From positions 1 to 30,238 of the forward strand of contig JAILDS010000041.1 in the NCBI GenBank assembly GCA_024689165.1: a stretch of DNA of 30,238 bases, in the 5' to 3' direction. The notes under the pieces were generated by a model. The model did no database searches. It saw only the letters and a list, made by a program, of their open reading frames with translations, and was not told where the DNA came from. The position numbers were made by a program, and so were the translations under genes. This DNA is from Clostridia bacterium (GTDB lineage: Bacteria > Bacillota > Clostridia > Oscillospirales > Acutalibacteraceae). Below, piece after piece: positions 1 to 7,035 of this stretch; within the stretch, counting starts at the first letter, position 1; every line of letters begins with the position of its first letter.

Positions 1-1061
1 GCGGACTCCATATATCCCTCGCACCCGGTTATCTGCCCCGCGAAAAGTATGCGTCTGTCGTTTTTCAGAACACAGCCTGCCTCAAGGAGTCCCGGCGAGT
101 TAAGGAAAGAGTTCCTGTGCATCACGCCGTACCGCTCATATTCGGCGTTTTTCAGGGCAGGGATGAGCCCGAAAACGCGCTTTTGCTCCGAGAACTTCAG
201 GTTCGTCTGAAAACCGACGAGGTTGTACATGGTGCCCTCGGCGTTCTCGCGCCTGAGCTGGACGTTCGCCCACGGACGGCGGCCCGTAGCGGGGTCGGTC
301 AGCCCGACAGGCTTCATCGGACCGTATCTCGCGGCGTCGGTCCCCCTTGAAGCGAGCACCTCAATGGGCATACAGCCCTCGTATATCTCTTTTTTATCAA
401 ACTCGTGAACGACAGCCCGTTCCGCGCCTGCAAGCTCGGAGATGAACAGCCCGTACTCTTCTTTGTCAAGCGGGCAGTTGATATAGTCGTCCTCGCCGCC
501 CCGCCCGTAGCGCGACTGGGTAAAGGCGCGGCTCATATCTATACTGTCGGCCGCCACGATGGGAGCGGCAGCGTCGTAAAAAGACAAAAAGCCGCCCGTC
601 AGGCCGCGCACCGTCTCTGCAAGCGCGTCCGATATGAGCGGGCCGGCGGCAATGATCACAAGATCCGCCTCGGGAAGAGAAGAAACCTCTTCGCGAACGA
701 TCCTGATGCTGCCGGGAACGTCGGCGGAAACGATCTCCTTCGTCACAAGCTCAGAGAAAACGTCCCTGTCAACGGCCAGCGCGCCGCCTGCAGGGACCTC
801 GCAGAGATCGGCACAGCGCAGACAAAGAGACCCCATAAGGCGCATCTCGGTCTTCAGCAGCCCGGAGGCGCTGTTGACCCTTTTTGCCTTGAAGGAATTC
901 GAGCAGACGATCTCACAGAGGTTTTCGGAAGAATGCGCCGGAGAGAACCTCTTCGGCTTCATTTCATATAAAGCGACGTCGAACCCGCGCCGCGCGAGGC
1001 GGTACGATGCTTCGCACCCGGCGAAGCCCGCGCCTATGACGGCGACTGTCGGCTTACTCAT
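1..1061 (-). CDS. trmFO: TrmFO, folate-dependent tRNA (uracil-54-C5)-methyltransferase, truncated at the left edge
   Basis: Predicted flavoprotein that makes the T54 methyl group of tRNA from methylenetetrahydrofolate, with FAD and NAD(P)H, in the cytoplasm. The reading frame starts at ATG 1061 and stays open to the edge, giving 353 residues with the C-terminus missing (family proteins are about 435-450 residues). The N-terminus reads MSKPTVAVIGAGFAGCEASY, the GxGxxG FAD-binding fold with the AGCEA variant typical of TrmFO/GidA-like enzymes. Further in, SSENLCEIVCSNSFK and an LxxTEMR stretch match the family's conserved N-terminal block, and MKPVGL and PWANVQL also fit. Its start overlaps the end of topA by 8 bases, so translation is probably coupled. 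The order dprA-topA-trmFO is the classical Firmicutes arrangement. Identification by family motifs is strong; only the distal end is unseen. Confidence 0.93.
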   Translation of the reverse strand, partial: MSKPTVAVIGAGFAGCEASYRLARRGFDVALYEMKPKRFSPAHSSENLCEIVCSNSFKAKRVNSASGLLKTEMRLMGSLCLRCADLCEVPAGGALAVDRDVFSELVTKEIVSADVPGSIRIVREEVSSLPEADLVIIAAGPLISDALAETVRGLTGGFLSFYDAAAPIVAADSIDMSRAFTQSRYGRGGEDDYINCPLDKEEYGLFISELAGAERAVVHEFDKKEIYEGCMPIEVLASRGTDAARYGPMKPVGLTDPATGRRPWANVQLRRENAEGTMYNLVGFQTNLKFSEQKRVFGLIPALKNAEYERYGVMHRNSFLNSPGLLEAGCVLKNDRRILFAGQITGCEGYMES

Positions 1062-3195
1062 CCGACTGGGAAGGACCGGACTTCTTGCCGCCGGGACGTT
1101 TCTGAGCCGTATAGCCGCAGCCCTCCCTGAGGCAGTGCGTCACGCCGCCGCGCGTGGTGAACAGACTGCTACCGCAGTCCGGGCAGACGCCGGAGGAAGG
1201 CTTGTCCCAGGTCACGAACGAACAGTCCGGCCAGTTTGAGCAGCCGTAGAAACGGTAGCCCTTTTTAGAGCGTTTGCCGACGACGTCGCCGCTGCCGCAG
1301 ACGGGGCATTTTGCTTCCGTTGTCTCAACGTAGGGCATGGTGGTCCTGCACTCCGGGTAACCGGGACAGGCAAGGAACTTGCCGAACCTGCCGACCTTGA
1401 TCATCATCATCCTGCCGCAGTTCGGGCAGGGTATATCGGTCTTGTCGCTCTCAAGAGTCAGCTTCTGCCCCTGCATATCGTCCTTCGCTCTGGACAGAGT
1501 GTTCTCAAAATCGTCGTAGAACTCCTGAAGCATACGGACGTAGTCCTCTTTGCCCGCCTCTATCTCGTCGAGCTGCGTTTCCATCCCCGCGGTGAACTTC
1601 GTGTTGACTATTTTGGGGAAGCATTTTTTCAGCAGCGCGTTCGTCGTCTCGCCCAGCTCCGTGGGCTTGAGCGATTTCTGCTCCCTGACGACGTATTCCC
1701 TGTCGAGCACGGTTGATATGATCGACGCGTAGGTGCTGGGCCTGCCGACGCCTGTGTCCTCGAGCATCTTGATCAGCGATGCTTCGGTATACCTTGCGGG
1801 CGGCTGGGTAAAGTGCTGGAGCCCCTCGAGCTTTCTGAGCTTGAGGACCTCGCCCTCGCTGACAGACCCGAGGTTGCTCTCGCCCTTTTCCTCGTCGGCG
1901 TTGTCGTCATACAGAACCGTGTAGCCGTCGAACTTTACCGAATAACCGCTCGCACCGAACACGCATATCTTGCCCTTTTCCCTGTTCTCGGGCGTGGCAG
2001 CCTCGAACTGGGCCTTGATGGTATCCTGCACGCAGTTTGCCATAAGGCTCGCCAGGAACCTGCGCCAGATCATCGAATACAGCTTCAGCTGCTCGTTCGT
2101 CAGCGACCCCGCGAGCTGTTCGGGGGAAAGCGCGGGATTGGACGGCCTTATCGCCTCATGCCCGTCCTGGACGTTCGAGCCCTTAGATTTATAGTAGCGG
2201 GGTTTTTCGGGAAGGTATTTTTCGCCGAAATGCTCTTTTATATACTCGTTGCCGGCGGCGCGGGATTCCTCCGAGATCCTCAGGGAGTCGGTCCTCATAT
2301 AGGTGATGAGACCTATCGAGCCTATCCCCTTGACGTCCACGCCCTCGTAAAGCTCCTGGGCGACCTTCATGGTCCGTTTCGCCGGGAAGCCGAGGCGTTT
2401 CGACGCCTCCTGCTGGAGGGTCGAAGTGATGAACGGCGGCGCGGGCTGACGGCGGCGAACGCCCTTCTTGACGCTCGCGACGGTGTATACCGCGTCTTCG
2501 AGAAGATCCTTATAATAAAGGTATTCCTTTTCGCTGCCGATCTTGACCTTGCCGTTCTCGTCAGACTCGAGCAGCGCTTTGATCCTGCGGTTTGAGCCCG
2601 GGACGCCCAGCGACGCCTCAACGCTCCAGTACTCCTCGGGAACGAAAGCGCGTATCTCGTCCTCCCGGTCGCATATCAGCCTGACGGCGACGCTCTGCAC
2701 GCGCCCGGCGGAAAGCCCCCTGCGGATCTTCTGCGAGATGAACGGGCTGAGCCTGTAGCCGACTATCCTGTCAAGGATACGCCTTGCCTGCTGGGCGTTG
2801 ACCAGGTCGAGATCTATCTTCTCCGGGGCCGCCATGCTCTGAGTGACGCACTTTTTGTTGATCTCATTGAACTTGACGCGCTTTGTTGTGTTCACGTCAA
2901 GGCCCAGCAGCTGCGCCAGATGCCATGAGATCGCTTCGCCTTCGCGGTCCGGGTCGGTCGCGAGATAGACGTCGGAGCTCCTTCCCGCGAGAGCGGTGAG
3001 CTCCTTTATGAGCTTTTCCTTGCCCTTAACTACAGTGTACGTCGGACGGAAATCGTTTTTGACGTCAACGGCAAGTGTGTCCGCGCGCAGATCGCGCACG
3101 TGCCCCATGGAGGCGCGGACCTCATATCCGCTGCCGAGGAATTTTGAAATGGTCCTCGCCTTCGCAGGGGACTCGACAATAACCAGTTTTGACAT
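1054..3195 (-). CDS. topA: DNA topoisomerase I (type IA)
   Basis: Relaxes negative supercoils by transient cleavage of one DNA strand. The 713-residue protein has an N-terminal TOPRIM domain (residues 1 to about 115) with LVIVESPAKA, the catalytic glutamate in that stretch, and the acidic metal site DPDREGEAIS at 81-90. The active-site tyrosine is residue 299 in LITYMRTDSL, with the following arginine also conserved. The C-terminus (from about residue 588) carries three zinc-ribbon modules with paired CxxC motifs, as in standard bacterial TopA. ATG at 3195 is preceded by AAGGTGAT nine bases upstream. It lies 18 bases after dprA and overlaps trmFO by 8 bases, so the three genes are very likely one transcript. 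Nothing is missing relative to the family. Confidence 0.98.
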   Translation of the reverse strand: MSKLVIVESPAKARTISKFLGSGYEVRASMGHVRDLRADTLAVDVKNDFRPTYTVVKGKEKLIKELTALAGRSSDVYLATDPDREGEAISWHLAQLLGLDVNTTKRVKFNEINKKCVTQSMAAPEKIDLDLVNAQQARRILDRIVGYRLSPFISQKIRRGLSAGRVQSVAVRLICDREDEIRAFVPEEYWSVEASLGVPGSNRRIKALLESDENGKVKIGSEKEYLYYKDLLEDAVYTVASVKKGVRRRQPAPPFITSTLQQEASKRLGFPAKRTMKVAQELYEGVDVKGIGSIGLITYMRTDSLRISEESRAAGNEYIKEHFGEKYLPEKPRYYKSKGSNVQDGHEAIRPSNPALSPEQLAGSLTNEQLKLYSMIWRRFLASLMANCVQDTIKAQFEAATPENREKGKICVFGASGYSVKFDGYTVLYDDNADEEKGESNLGSVSEGEVLKLRKLEGLQHFTQPPARYTEASLIKMLEDTGVGRPSTYASIISTVLDREYVVREQKSLKPTELGETTNALLKKCFPKIVNTKFTAGMETQLDEIEAGKEDYVRMLQEFYDDFENTLSRAKDDMQGQKLTLESDKTDIPCPNCGRMMMIKVGRFGKFLACPGYPECRTTMPYVETTEAKCPVCGSGDVVGKRSKKGYRFYGCSNWPDCSFVTWDKPSSGVCPDCGSSLFTTRGGVTHCLREGCGYTAQKRPGGKKSGPSQSDE

Positions 3196-3213
3196 TGTTT
3201 CAGATCACCTTTT

Positions 3214-4344
3214 TTACTGTGCGGCGGCAAAAAGCATCCGACCCGCCTTATACTTTCCCTCTTCGCTTACGAGCAGTCCTCTGCCTGTCAGCCTCGCGCA
3301 GACGAAAGTCAGAACGCCCGGCGACATATCCGGCAGGAGTGCGAGCATGTCCTCAAGATACACCTCTTTTTTCCGGATTACAAGCTCCATTACCGATTTT
3401 TCATCCGGGTCAAGGTCTTTAAGAAGCTCTTCCGGGAGGAGATCGTCCTCGCGCGGGCTTTTCGTTTCGAATCCGTTCTTCGCGAAAAAGGCCGATATAT
3501 CCTCCGCTTTCGCGACGCCCGTGGCGCCGGTCCGAAGCAGCTCGCCTGCCCCGTTGTCGGCGTTTTCAAAGGACGAATGCACGAATACCGGACGCCGCAG
3601 CTCCCGCGCCCTGCGGGCGGTCACTAGGGAGCCTGACTTATAACGCGCCTCGGCGACGAAAACGCCGTTAGAAAGCGCGGCTATTATCCGGTTCCGTTTC
3701 GGAAAAGTCCCCTTCGTGGGACTTTCGAACGGAAAGAGCTCCGTCATGAGCGCTCCCGATTCCGTAACGCCTACCCTCAGCTTTTCGTTGCTCATCAGGT
3801 AACGGCTGCCGAAGCCGCTGCCGAGGACCGCGACGGTCCTGCCGCCGCCGTCGAGCGCGCCCCTGTGAGCGGCCGAATCGACCCCGAGCGCGCCGCCGCT
3901 TATTATCAGCACGCCCCTGCGGGCGAGATTTTCGCAGAAATCTCGCGTCATGTCAAGAGCCCATTCGCTCGCGTCGCGGGACCCCACCACGGCAAGGCGA
4001 GGTTTTTCCGACAGGCATTCGATCTGCCCCCTGCAGAACAGCGCCAGCGGAAAATCCTTCAGGTCTTTCAAAGACTCCGGGTATAAAGGGCTGTCAGGCG
4101 TAAGGACGACGAGATTGTTCCGCCTGACAAGCTCAAGCGTTTCTTCGGCTTCACGCCTGTCGGAAGCAAAGACAGCCCGTCTCTGGAGAGGCGTCAGGCA
4201 GGAACGGACCTCGAAGGGGGACTCCCCCGCCGCAAAAAGCTCTTCCGGGTCGGGAAAGACGGAGAGCAGCCTGCGGTGGTCCGCCTCGAACCTCCGCATG
4301 ACGCCGTGAAGCCTCAGCCACGAGATCAGCTTTTTGTCTGTCAC
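3214..4344 (-). CDS. dprA: DprA/Smf DNA-processing protein
   Basis: Binds incoming single-stranded DNA and loads RecA during natural transformation; also conserved in species not known to be competent. I place the start at GTG 4344 (376 residues), preceded by GGGGAAG at good spacing, rather than 26 codons upstream where no ribosome site is visible. The N-terminal region is helical and SAM-like, the centre is the Rossmann-like DprA fold with LAVVGSRDASEWA, ISGGALGVDSAAH and the glycine-rich loop VAVLGSGF, followed by PKRNRIIAALSNGVFVAEA, all typical. The C-terminal 60 residues (from DLDPDEKSV) look like the DprA winged-helix domain. First gene of the dprA-topA-trmFO unit, with candidate promoters in the upstream gap. 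Identification is firm; the GTG start is an inference from spacing. Confidence 0.95.
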   Translation of the reverse strand: MTDKKLISWLRLHGVMRRFEADHRRLLSVFPDPEELFAAGESPFEVRSCLTPLQRRAVFASDRREAEETLELVRRNNLVVLTPDSPLYPESLKDLKDFPLALFCRGQIECLSEKPRLAVVGSRDASEWALDMTRDFCENLARRGVLIISGGALGVDSAAHRGALDGGGRTVAVLGSGFGSRYLMSNEKLRVGVTESGALMTELFPFESPTKGTFPKRNRIIAALSNGVFVAEARYKSGSLVTARRARELRRPVFVHSSFENADNGAGELLRTGATGVAKAEDISAFFAKNGFETKSPREDDLLPEELLKDLDPDEKSVMELVIRKKEVYLEDMLALLPDMSPGVLTFVCARLTGRGLLVSEEGKYKAGRMLFAAAQ

Positions 4345-4373
4345 TGCATCACTTCCCCGTCTTTTATAAACCC

Positions 4374-4396
4374 GGTCAGGAATATGTATTCCGACC
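4374..4396 (-). promoter_or_regulatory. Leader hairpin upstream of dprA
   Basis: The arms at 4374-4383 and 4388-4396 are complementary apart from one bulged A, with a four-base loop. The hairpin lies between the proximal dprA promoter and the GTG start, so it would be in the 5' leader. Function unknown. Confidence 0.4.
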
Positions 4397-4412
4397 TGCT
4401 GTAATGAACTGA

Positions 4413-4441
4413 ATAATAACACTTGTATTCAACAAAAGCAA
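4413..4441 (-). promoter_or_regulatory. Proximal promoter for dprA-topA-trmFO
   Basis: On the minus strand the -35 element TTGCTT (4441-4436) is followed after exactly 17 bases by TATTAT (4418-4413). Transcription would start near 4406, giving a leader of about 60 bases. Sequence-based prediction only. Confidence 0.6.
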
Positions 4442-4480
4442 GCCGCCTCCGTTTTTGAAAAACAAAACCCCTCAAAGTCG

Positions 4481-4513
4481 ATACAAATCGGGAGTGCCGC
4501 TCCCGATTTGTAT
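4481..4513. repeat. Perfect 14-bp inverted repeat, 5-base loop
   Basis: The arms at 4481-4494 and 4500-4513 are exact reverse complements around TGCCG. A run of seven A follows on the plus strand, and so precedes the hairpin on the minus strand. That is the wrong side for a rho-independent terminator of the minus-strand genes. It lies between the two candidate dprA promoters and could be an operator or an RNA hairpin in the longer transcript. Confidence 0.7.
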
Positions 4514-4548
4514 AAAAAAAGCAAAATAACGTCTGTTTTTTACGGATT

Positions 4549-4577
4549 TCATTACCCAAAATCCAGATAAATGTCAA
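4549..4577 (-). promoter_or_regulatory. Distal candidate promoter upstream of dprA
   Basis: On the minus strand a consensus TTGACA (4577-4572) is followed after 17 bases by TAATGA (4554-4549), a weaker -10. It sits directly downstream of the 13-bp inverted repeat. The -35 match is good, so it may be a second, regulated promoter. Confidence 0.45.
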
Positions 4578-4583
4578 CTGAAA

Positions 4584-4638
4584 ATTCCGAAACGGGATTA
4601 TTCTGCGATTTTTTGTCGAAAAATGCCCGTTTCGGAAT
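4584..4638. repeat. 13-bp inverted repeat with 29-base spacer; third related arm nearby
   Basis: The arms at 4584-4596 and 4626-4638 are exact reverse complements (core ATTCCGAAACGGG). A related copy with two changes lies at about 4663-4675. On the minus strand the fold could close the trmH-like transcript, but only a short T-rich stretch follows, so a terminator role is weak. Its place just upstream of a consensus -35 element also fits a protein-binding operator. Confidence 0.55.
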
Positions 4639-4696
4639 ATTTTGACAGTATATGTGTAAAATCTGCCGGTATCGGAATTTATTTAGGGCTGCGCCG

Positions 4697-5488
4697 CTAA
4701 TTGTGCGGTGCTGCCTTAGAGAATTCCCACATTATGATAGCGGCGGCGGCCGCGGCGTTGAGGGATTCGGTCACGCCGGGCATGGGTATGGTAAAAAGAA
4801 CGTCGGCGGCGGAACGCACTTCATCGCTCACACCAGCACCCTCGTTGCCGATAACGACGACGCAGGGACGTTTTTTTTCAAGCCCGTCTATCCTCTCCGC
4901 CTTGCCGTCAACTACGGAGACGTAGACCGTAAATCCGGTATTGGAAAGCTTTTCGAGCTCCGAAGCAAGGTCGGCAGCGGCTGTGACGGGCATGCGCAGC
5001 AGACTGCCCATGGACGCGCGCAGGGCCTTGGGGTTGTACCTGTCGCAGCCTCCGGCGGCGATGACGCCCGAAAAGCCCATAGCCTCGGCGGTCCTGACGC
5101 AGGCGGCGAGGTTGTCCGGGTTCTGCACCCTGTCGAGCGCAAGCAGACAGCCGCCCGATGGGATACCGCCGTTATCGGTTTCATCGGCCGCGCGGCACAC
5201 GCAGAACACGCCCTGCGGAGTCTTTGCGTCGGACATCGTTCTGCAAAGACGCTCGTCGACCGAAAACGCGCTGTACGCCGCGGTTATCACCGGCGCAAGA
5301 GACTCAAGCCCGACGAGATCGGCACGAACGAACGCCGTGTCGATCTCATAACCGGCGCGCAGAGCCTCAGCGCACAGCTTTTCGCCTTCAACGACGAAAA
5401 GGCCCCGTTTTTTACGCTCGGAGCCGTCGGACGCCAGCCTTGCGGCAAGCCTTATGCGTTCGTTCGAAGAGCTTGTAAGATGTATCAT
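4697..5488 (-). CDS. TrmH/SpoU-family RNA 2'-O-ribose methyltransferase
   Basis: Predicted SAM-dependent methyltransferase for a ribose in rRNA or tRNA. The 263-residue protein has the family's N-terminal substrate-binding half (LFVVEGEKLCAEAL near residue 29) and the C-terminal SPOUT catalytic half. All three SpoU motifs are visible: ALDRVQNPDNLAACVRTAEA with the invariant N and R, VVVIGNEGAGVS, and FTIPMPGVTESLNAAAAAAI. The trefoil-knot SAM site is formed by the last two. Genes of this type often sit near infC-rpmI-rplT and pheST in Firmicutes, consistent with a role in ribosome biogenesis. The exact target base cannot be read from sequence. ATG 5488 has AAAGGA about 12 bases upstream. No convincing own promoter was seen; it may be read from the rplT side. 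Confidence 0.92.
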   Translation of the reverse strand: MIHLTSSSNERIRLAARLASDGSERKKRGLFVVEGEKLCAEALRAGYEIDTAFVRADLVGLESLAPVITAAYSAFSVDERLCRTMSDAKTPQGVFCVCRAADETDNGGIPSGGCLLALDRVQNPDNLAACVRTAEAMGFSGVIAAGGCDRYNPKALRASMGSLLRMPVTAAADLASELEKLSNTGFTVYVSVVDGKAERIDGLEKKRPCVVVIGNEGAGVSDEVRSAADVLFTIPMPGVTESLNAAAAAAIIMWEFSKAAPHN

Positions 5489-5539
5489 AAAAACCGTGGA
5501 TCCTTTTTTCGCGGTCGTTATCCGGCAAAGACGCCGTCA

Positions 5540-5568
5540 AAACTCAACAACCCCGCCGCGAGGCGGGG
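5540..5568 (-). terminator. Terminator of the infC-rpmI-rplT operon
   Basis: CCCCGCC (5551-5557) and GGCGGGG (5562-5568) form a perfect 7-bp GC stem with a GCGA tetraloop. On the minus strand it is followed by a T-rich but broken tract. Position just after rplT supports termination, possibly partial. Confidence 0.65.
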
Positions 5569-5594
5569 ATATCTGACTTAAAGGACGGCTCGTT

Positions 5595-5951
5595 TTAGTT
5601 GAGAGCCGACTTCGCCTGCTCGCAGAGGGCGGTAAAGGCCGCGGGGTCCGCGATGGCGATCTCGCTGAGCATCTTGCGGTTGAGCGTAACGCCCGCCTTT
5701 TTCAGCCCGTTGATGAAGGTGGAGTAGTTCATCCCGTTGGCCTTGCAGCCGGCGGAGATACGGGTTATCCAGAGTCTGCGGAAATCGCGCTTCTTCTGTT
5801 TTCTGCCGATATAGGCGTAGTTGCCGGACTTCATGACCGCCTGCTTCGCGGTCTTGAACAGAGAGTGCTTTGAGCCGTAGTAGCCCTTGGCGAGCTTGAG
5901 TACCCTGTTCCTTCTCTTGCGCGTCATAGTCGCGCCTTTGATACGTGCCAT
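5595..5951 (-). CDS. rplT: 50S ribosomal protein L20
   Basis: Structural protein of the large subunit, needed early in 50S assembly; in Firmicutes and enterobacteria it also represses its own operon. At 118 residues it has the standard length. The start MARIKGATMTRKRRNRVLKL is nearly the family consensus, followed by the basic GYYGSKHSLFKTAKQAVMKS stretch and the C-terminal globular part with INGLKKAGVTLNRKMLSEIA. ATG 5951 is preceded by AGGAGG at nine bases. It follows rpmI by 24 bases and ends before a GC hairpin. Its likely regulatory target is the infC leader upstream. Confidence 0.99.
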   Translation of the reverse strand: MARIKGATMTRKRRNRVLKLAKGYYGSKHSLFKTAKQAVMKSGNYAYIGRKQKKRDFRRLWITRISAGCKANGMNYSTFINGLKKAGVTLNRKMLSEIAIADPAAFTALCEQAKSALN

Positions 5952-5975
5952 TGCTGTATGCCTCCTTCTTGCCGA

Positions 5976-6173
5976 TTATTTGTAGGGAATGAGACGCTTG
6001 ATCTGCTTCTCGTTGGTCTTGTCGGCGACAGAGGTCTTGCGCAGGTTCCTCTTGCGTTTTGTGCTCTTCTTGGTCAGGATGTGGGACTTATAGGCGTGGG
6101 CCCTGATGGGCTTGCCGTTCTTGGACAGCTTGAAGCGCTTCTTGGCGCCGCTGTTCGTTTTGATCTTGGGCAT
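5976..6173 (-). CDS. rpmI: 50S ribosomal protein L35
   Basis: Small basic large-subunit protein of 65 residues, the usual length. MPKIKTNSGAKKRFKLSKNG and the following HILTKKSTKRKRNLRK stretch are characteristic. ATG 6173 is preceded by AGGAGGAATAGAA. It sits in the invariant infC-rpmI-rplT order. The 99 bases between infC and rpmI are very GC-rich and contain small foldable palindromes, but no clear promoter. Confidence 0.99.
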   Translation of the reverse strand: MPKIKTNSGAKKRFKLSKNGKPIRAHAYKSHILTKKSTKRKRNLRKTSVADKTNEKQIKRLIPYK

Positions 6174-6272
6174 TTCTATTCCTCCTGATTGATTCTTGTC
6201 ACGCGCCGCCCGGCGCCCGGCCGACGGTACCGGAAATCCGGTGCATTTCGCCGGAGCCTTGCGGCCGACAGC

Positions 6273-6791
6273 TCATTTCGTCGGTTTGGGAGCGAGGAAC
6301 ATGAGCATCGTCCTGCTCTCCATAACAGGCTGGCGTTCGATATTCCCGACTTCTGAGCAAAGCTCGGCGAACTGGAGCATCATGTCGATACCGCGCTCGG
6401 GGTGCGCCATTTCGCGCCCTCTGAAACGGATCGTTACCTTTACCTTGTTGCCCGCGCCGAGGAATTTAAGGGCGTTGCGCGCCTTCGTCTGAAGATCGTG
6501 GCTCTCGATATTCAAAGAGAGCTGGACCTCCTTGACCTCGGTGACGTGCTGGTTCTTGCGCTGCTCCTTTTCGCGCTTCTGCTGCTCGAACCTGTACTTG
6601 CCGTAGTCCATAATCTTGCAGACAGGCGGTGCCGCCTGCGGAGCGATGAGACAAAGATCCATTTCCTTCTCGCCCGCGATGCGCCTTGCGTCCTGAATGC
6701 TCATTATGCCGTACTGCGTCCCGTCCGCGCCTACAAGCCTGACTTCCCTGACGCGGATCTGATCGTTGATGGGGATATCCTTGATGCCTAT
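6273..6791 (-). CDS. infC: Translation initiation factor IF-3, apparently initiated at AUA
   Basis: IF-3 binds the 30S subunit, blocks 50S joining and checks start codons. The first ATG in frame (6704) would remove the N-terminal domain. Reading upstream gives the typical IF-3 opening INDQIRVREVRLVGADG, and the frame is closed by a TGA at 6800-6798. Between that stop and INDQ the only plausible initiator is ATA at 6791-6789, nine bases after a strong GGAGG. With this start the protein has 172 residues, the normal length. The linker KIMDYGKYRFEQQKREKE and the C-terminal domain with FRGREMAHPERG are canonical. infC is known for rare initiators (AUU in E. coli) that allow IF-3 to repress itself; AUA here would serve the same end. 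Product certain; start inferred. Confidence 0.95.
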   Translation of the reverse strand: MGIKDIPINDQIRVREVRLVGADGTQYGIMSIQDARRIAGEKEMDLCLIAPQAAPPVCKIMDYGKYRFEQQKREKEQRKNQHVTEVKEVQLSLNIESHDLQTKARNALKFLGAGNKVKVTIRFRGREMAHPERGIDMMLQFAELCSEVGNIERQPVMESRTMLMFLAPKPTK

Positions 6792-6795
6792 ACCC

Positions 6796-6868
6796 GTTCA
6801 CCTCCGGAAAAAATACAAAGCGCGGCCGCGCATACGGCCGCGCAATAAATCCGCCCACAAAGGTGAAC
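6796..6868 (-). promoter_or_regulatory. infC ribosome site and a leader segment that could sequester it
   Basis: On the minus strand AGGTGAAC at 6803-6796, which contains the Shine-Dalgarno core, is exactly complementary over 8 bases to GTTCACCT at 6868-6861 in the leader. Pairing would hide the ribosome site and enclose the terminator-like hairpin. Confidence 0.5.
6807..6843 (-). terminator. Attenuator hairpin in the infC leader
   Basis: On the minus strand GCGCGGCCG (6843-6835) and CGGCCGCGC (6828-6820) form a perfect 9-bp stem with a six-base loop, followed by TTTGTATTTTTT. It lies immediately before the infC ribosome site and after the operon promoter, the position used for L20-controlled attenuation in Bacillus. 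Confidence 0.75.
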
Positions 6869-6936
6869 TGAAATCTATTGACCCTTCGGCGTTAGCCTGG
6901 GGTGAGCCGCGCGACGCGTCTGCTTTGTTCCGCGTC

Positions 6937-6965
6937 ATTGTAGCGTCGCCGAAGGGATTTGTCAA
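6937..6965 (-). promoter_or_regulatory. Sigma-A promoter of infC-rpmI-rplT
   Basis: On the minus strand TTGACA (6965-6960), a 17-base spacer and TACAAT (6942-6937) give a near-perfect promoter. Transcription would start near 6930, leaving a leader of about 140 bases before the infC start. Confidence 0.88.
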
Positions 6966-6985
6966 GCACTATTTTCCGTTTTTTT

Positions 6986-7022
6986 CAAAAAAAGGGCGGC
7001 AGCCCCTCAAAGAGGCTGCCGC
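6986..7022 (-). terminator. Terminator of the VWA-dockerin gene
   Basis: On the minus strand GCGGCAGCC pairs with GGCTGCCGC (7022-7014 with 7004-6996) and a run of seven T follows. It starts 14 bases after the VWA stop codon and separates that gene from the infC promoter. Confidence 0.9.
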
Positions 7023-7035
7023 GGGAAAACGATAC

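Larger units (their letters stand above)
4345..4696. other. 352-bp gene-free stretch between the trmH-like gene and dprA
   Basis: No credible gene is seen here. A 78-codon frame on the minus strand has no ribosome site and ends inside the dprA start. The stretch holds two minus-strand sigma-A-like promoters, a perfect 14-bp inverted repeat with a 5-base loop, a 13-bp inverted repeat with a 29-base spacer, a third related copy of that arm, and a leader hairpin just before dprA. It is visibly richer in A and T than the flanking genes. These elements are listed separately. Confidence 0.7.

Noticed and set aside
4481..4513. Terminator for the trmH-like gene
   Set aside because: The A/T run lies on the wrong side of the hairpin for minus-strand transcription.
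4341..4577. 78-codon minus-strand frame upstream of dprA
   Set aside because: No ribosome site, AT-rich composition unlike the genes here, and it runs through palindromes into the dprA ribosome site.
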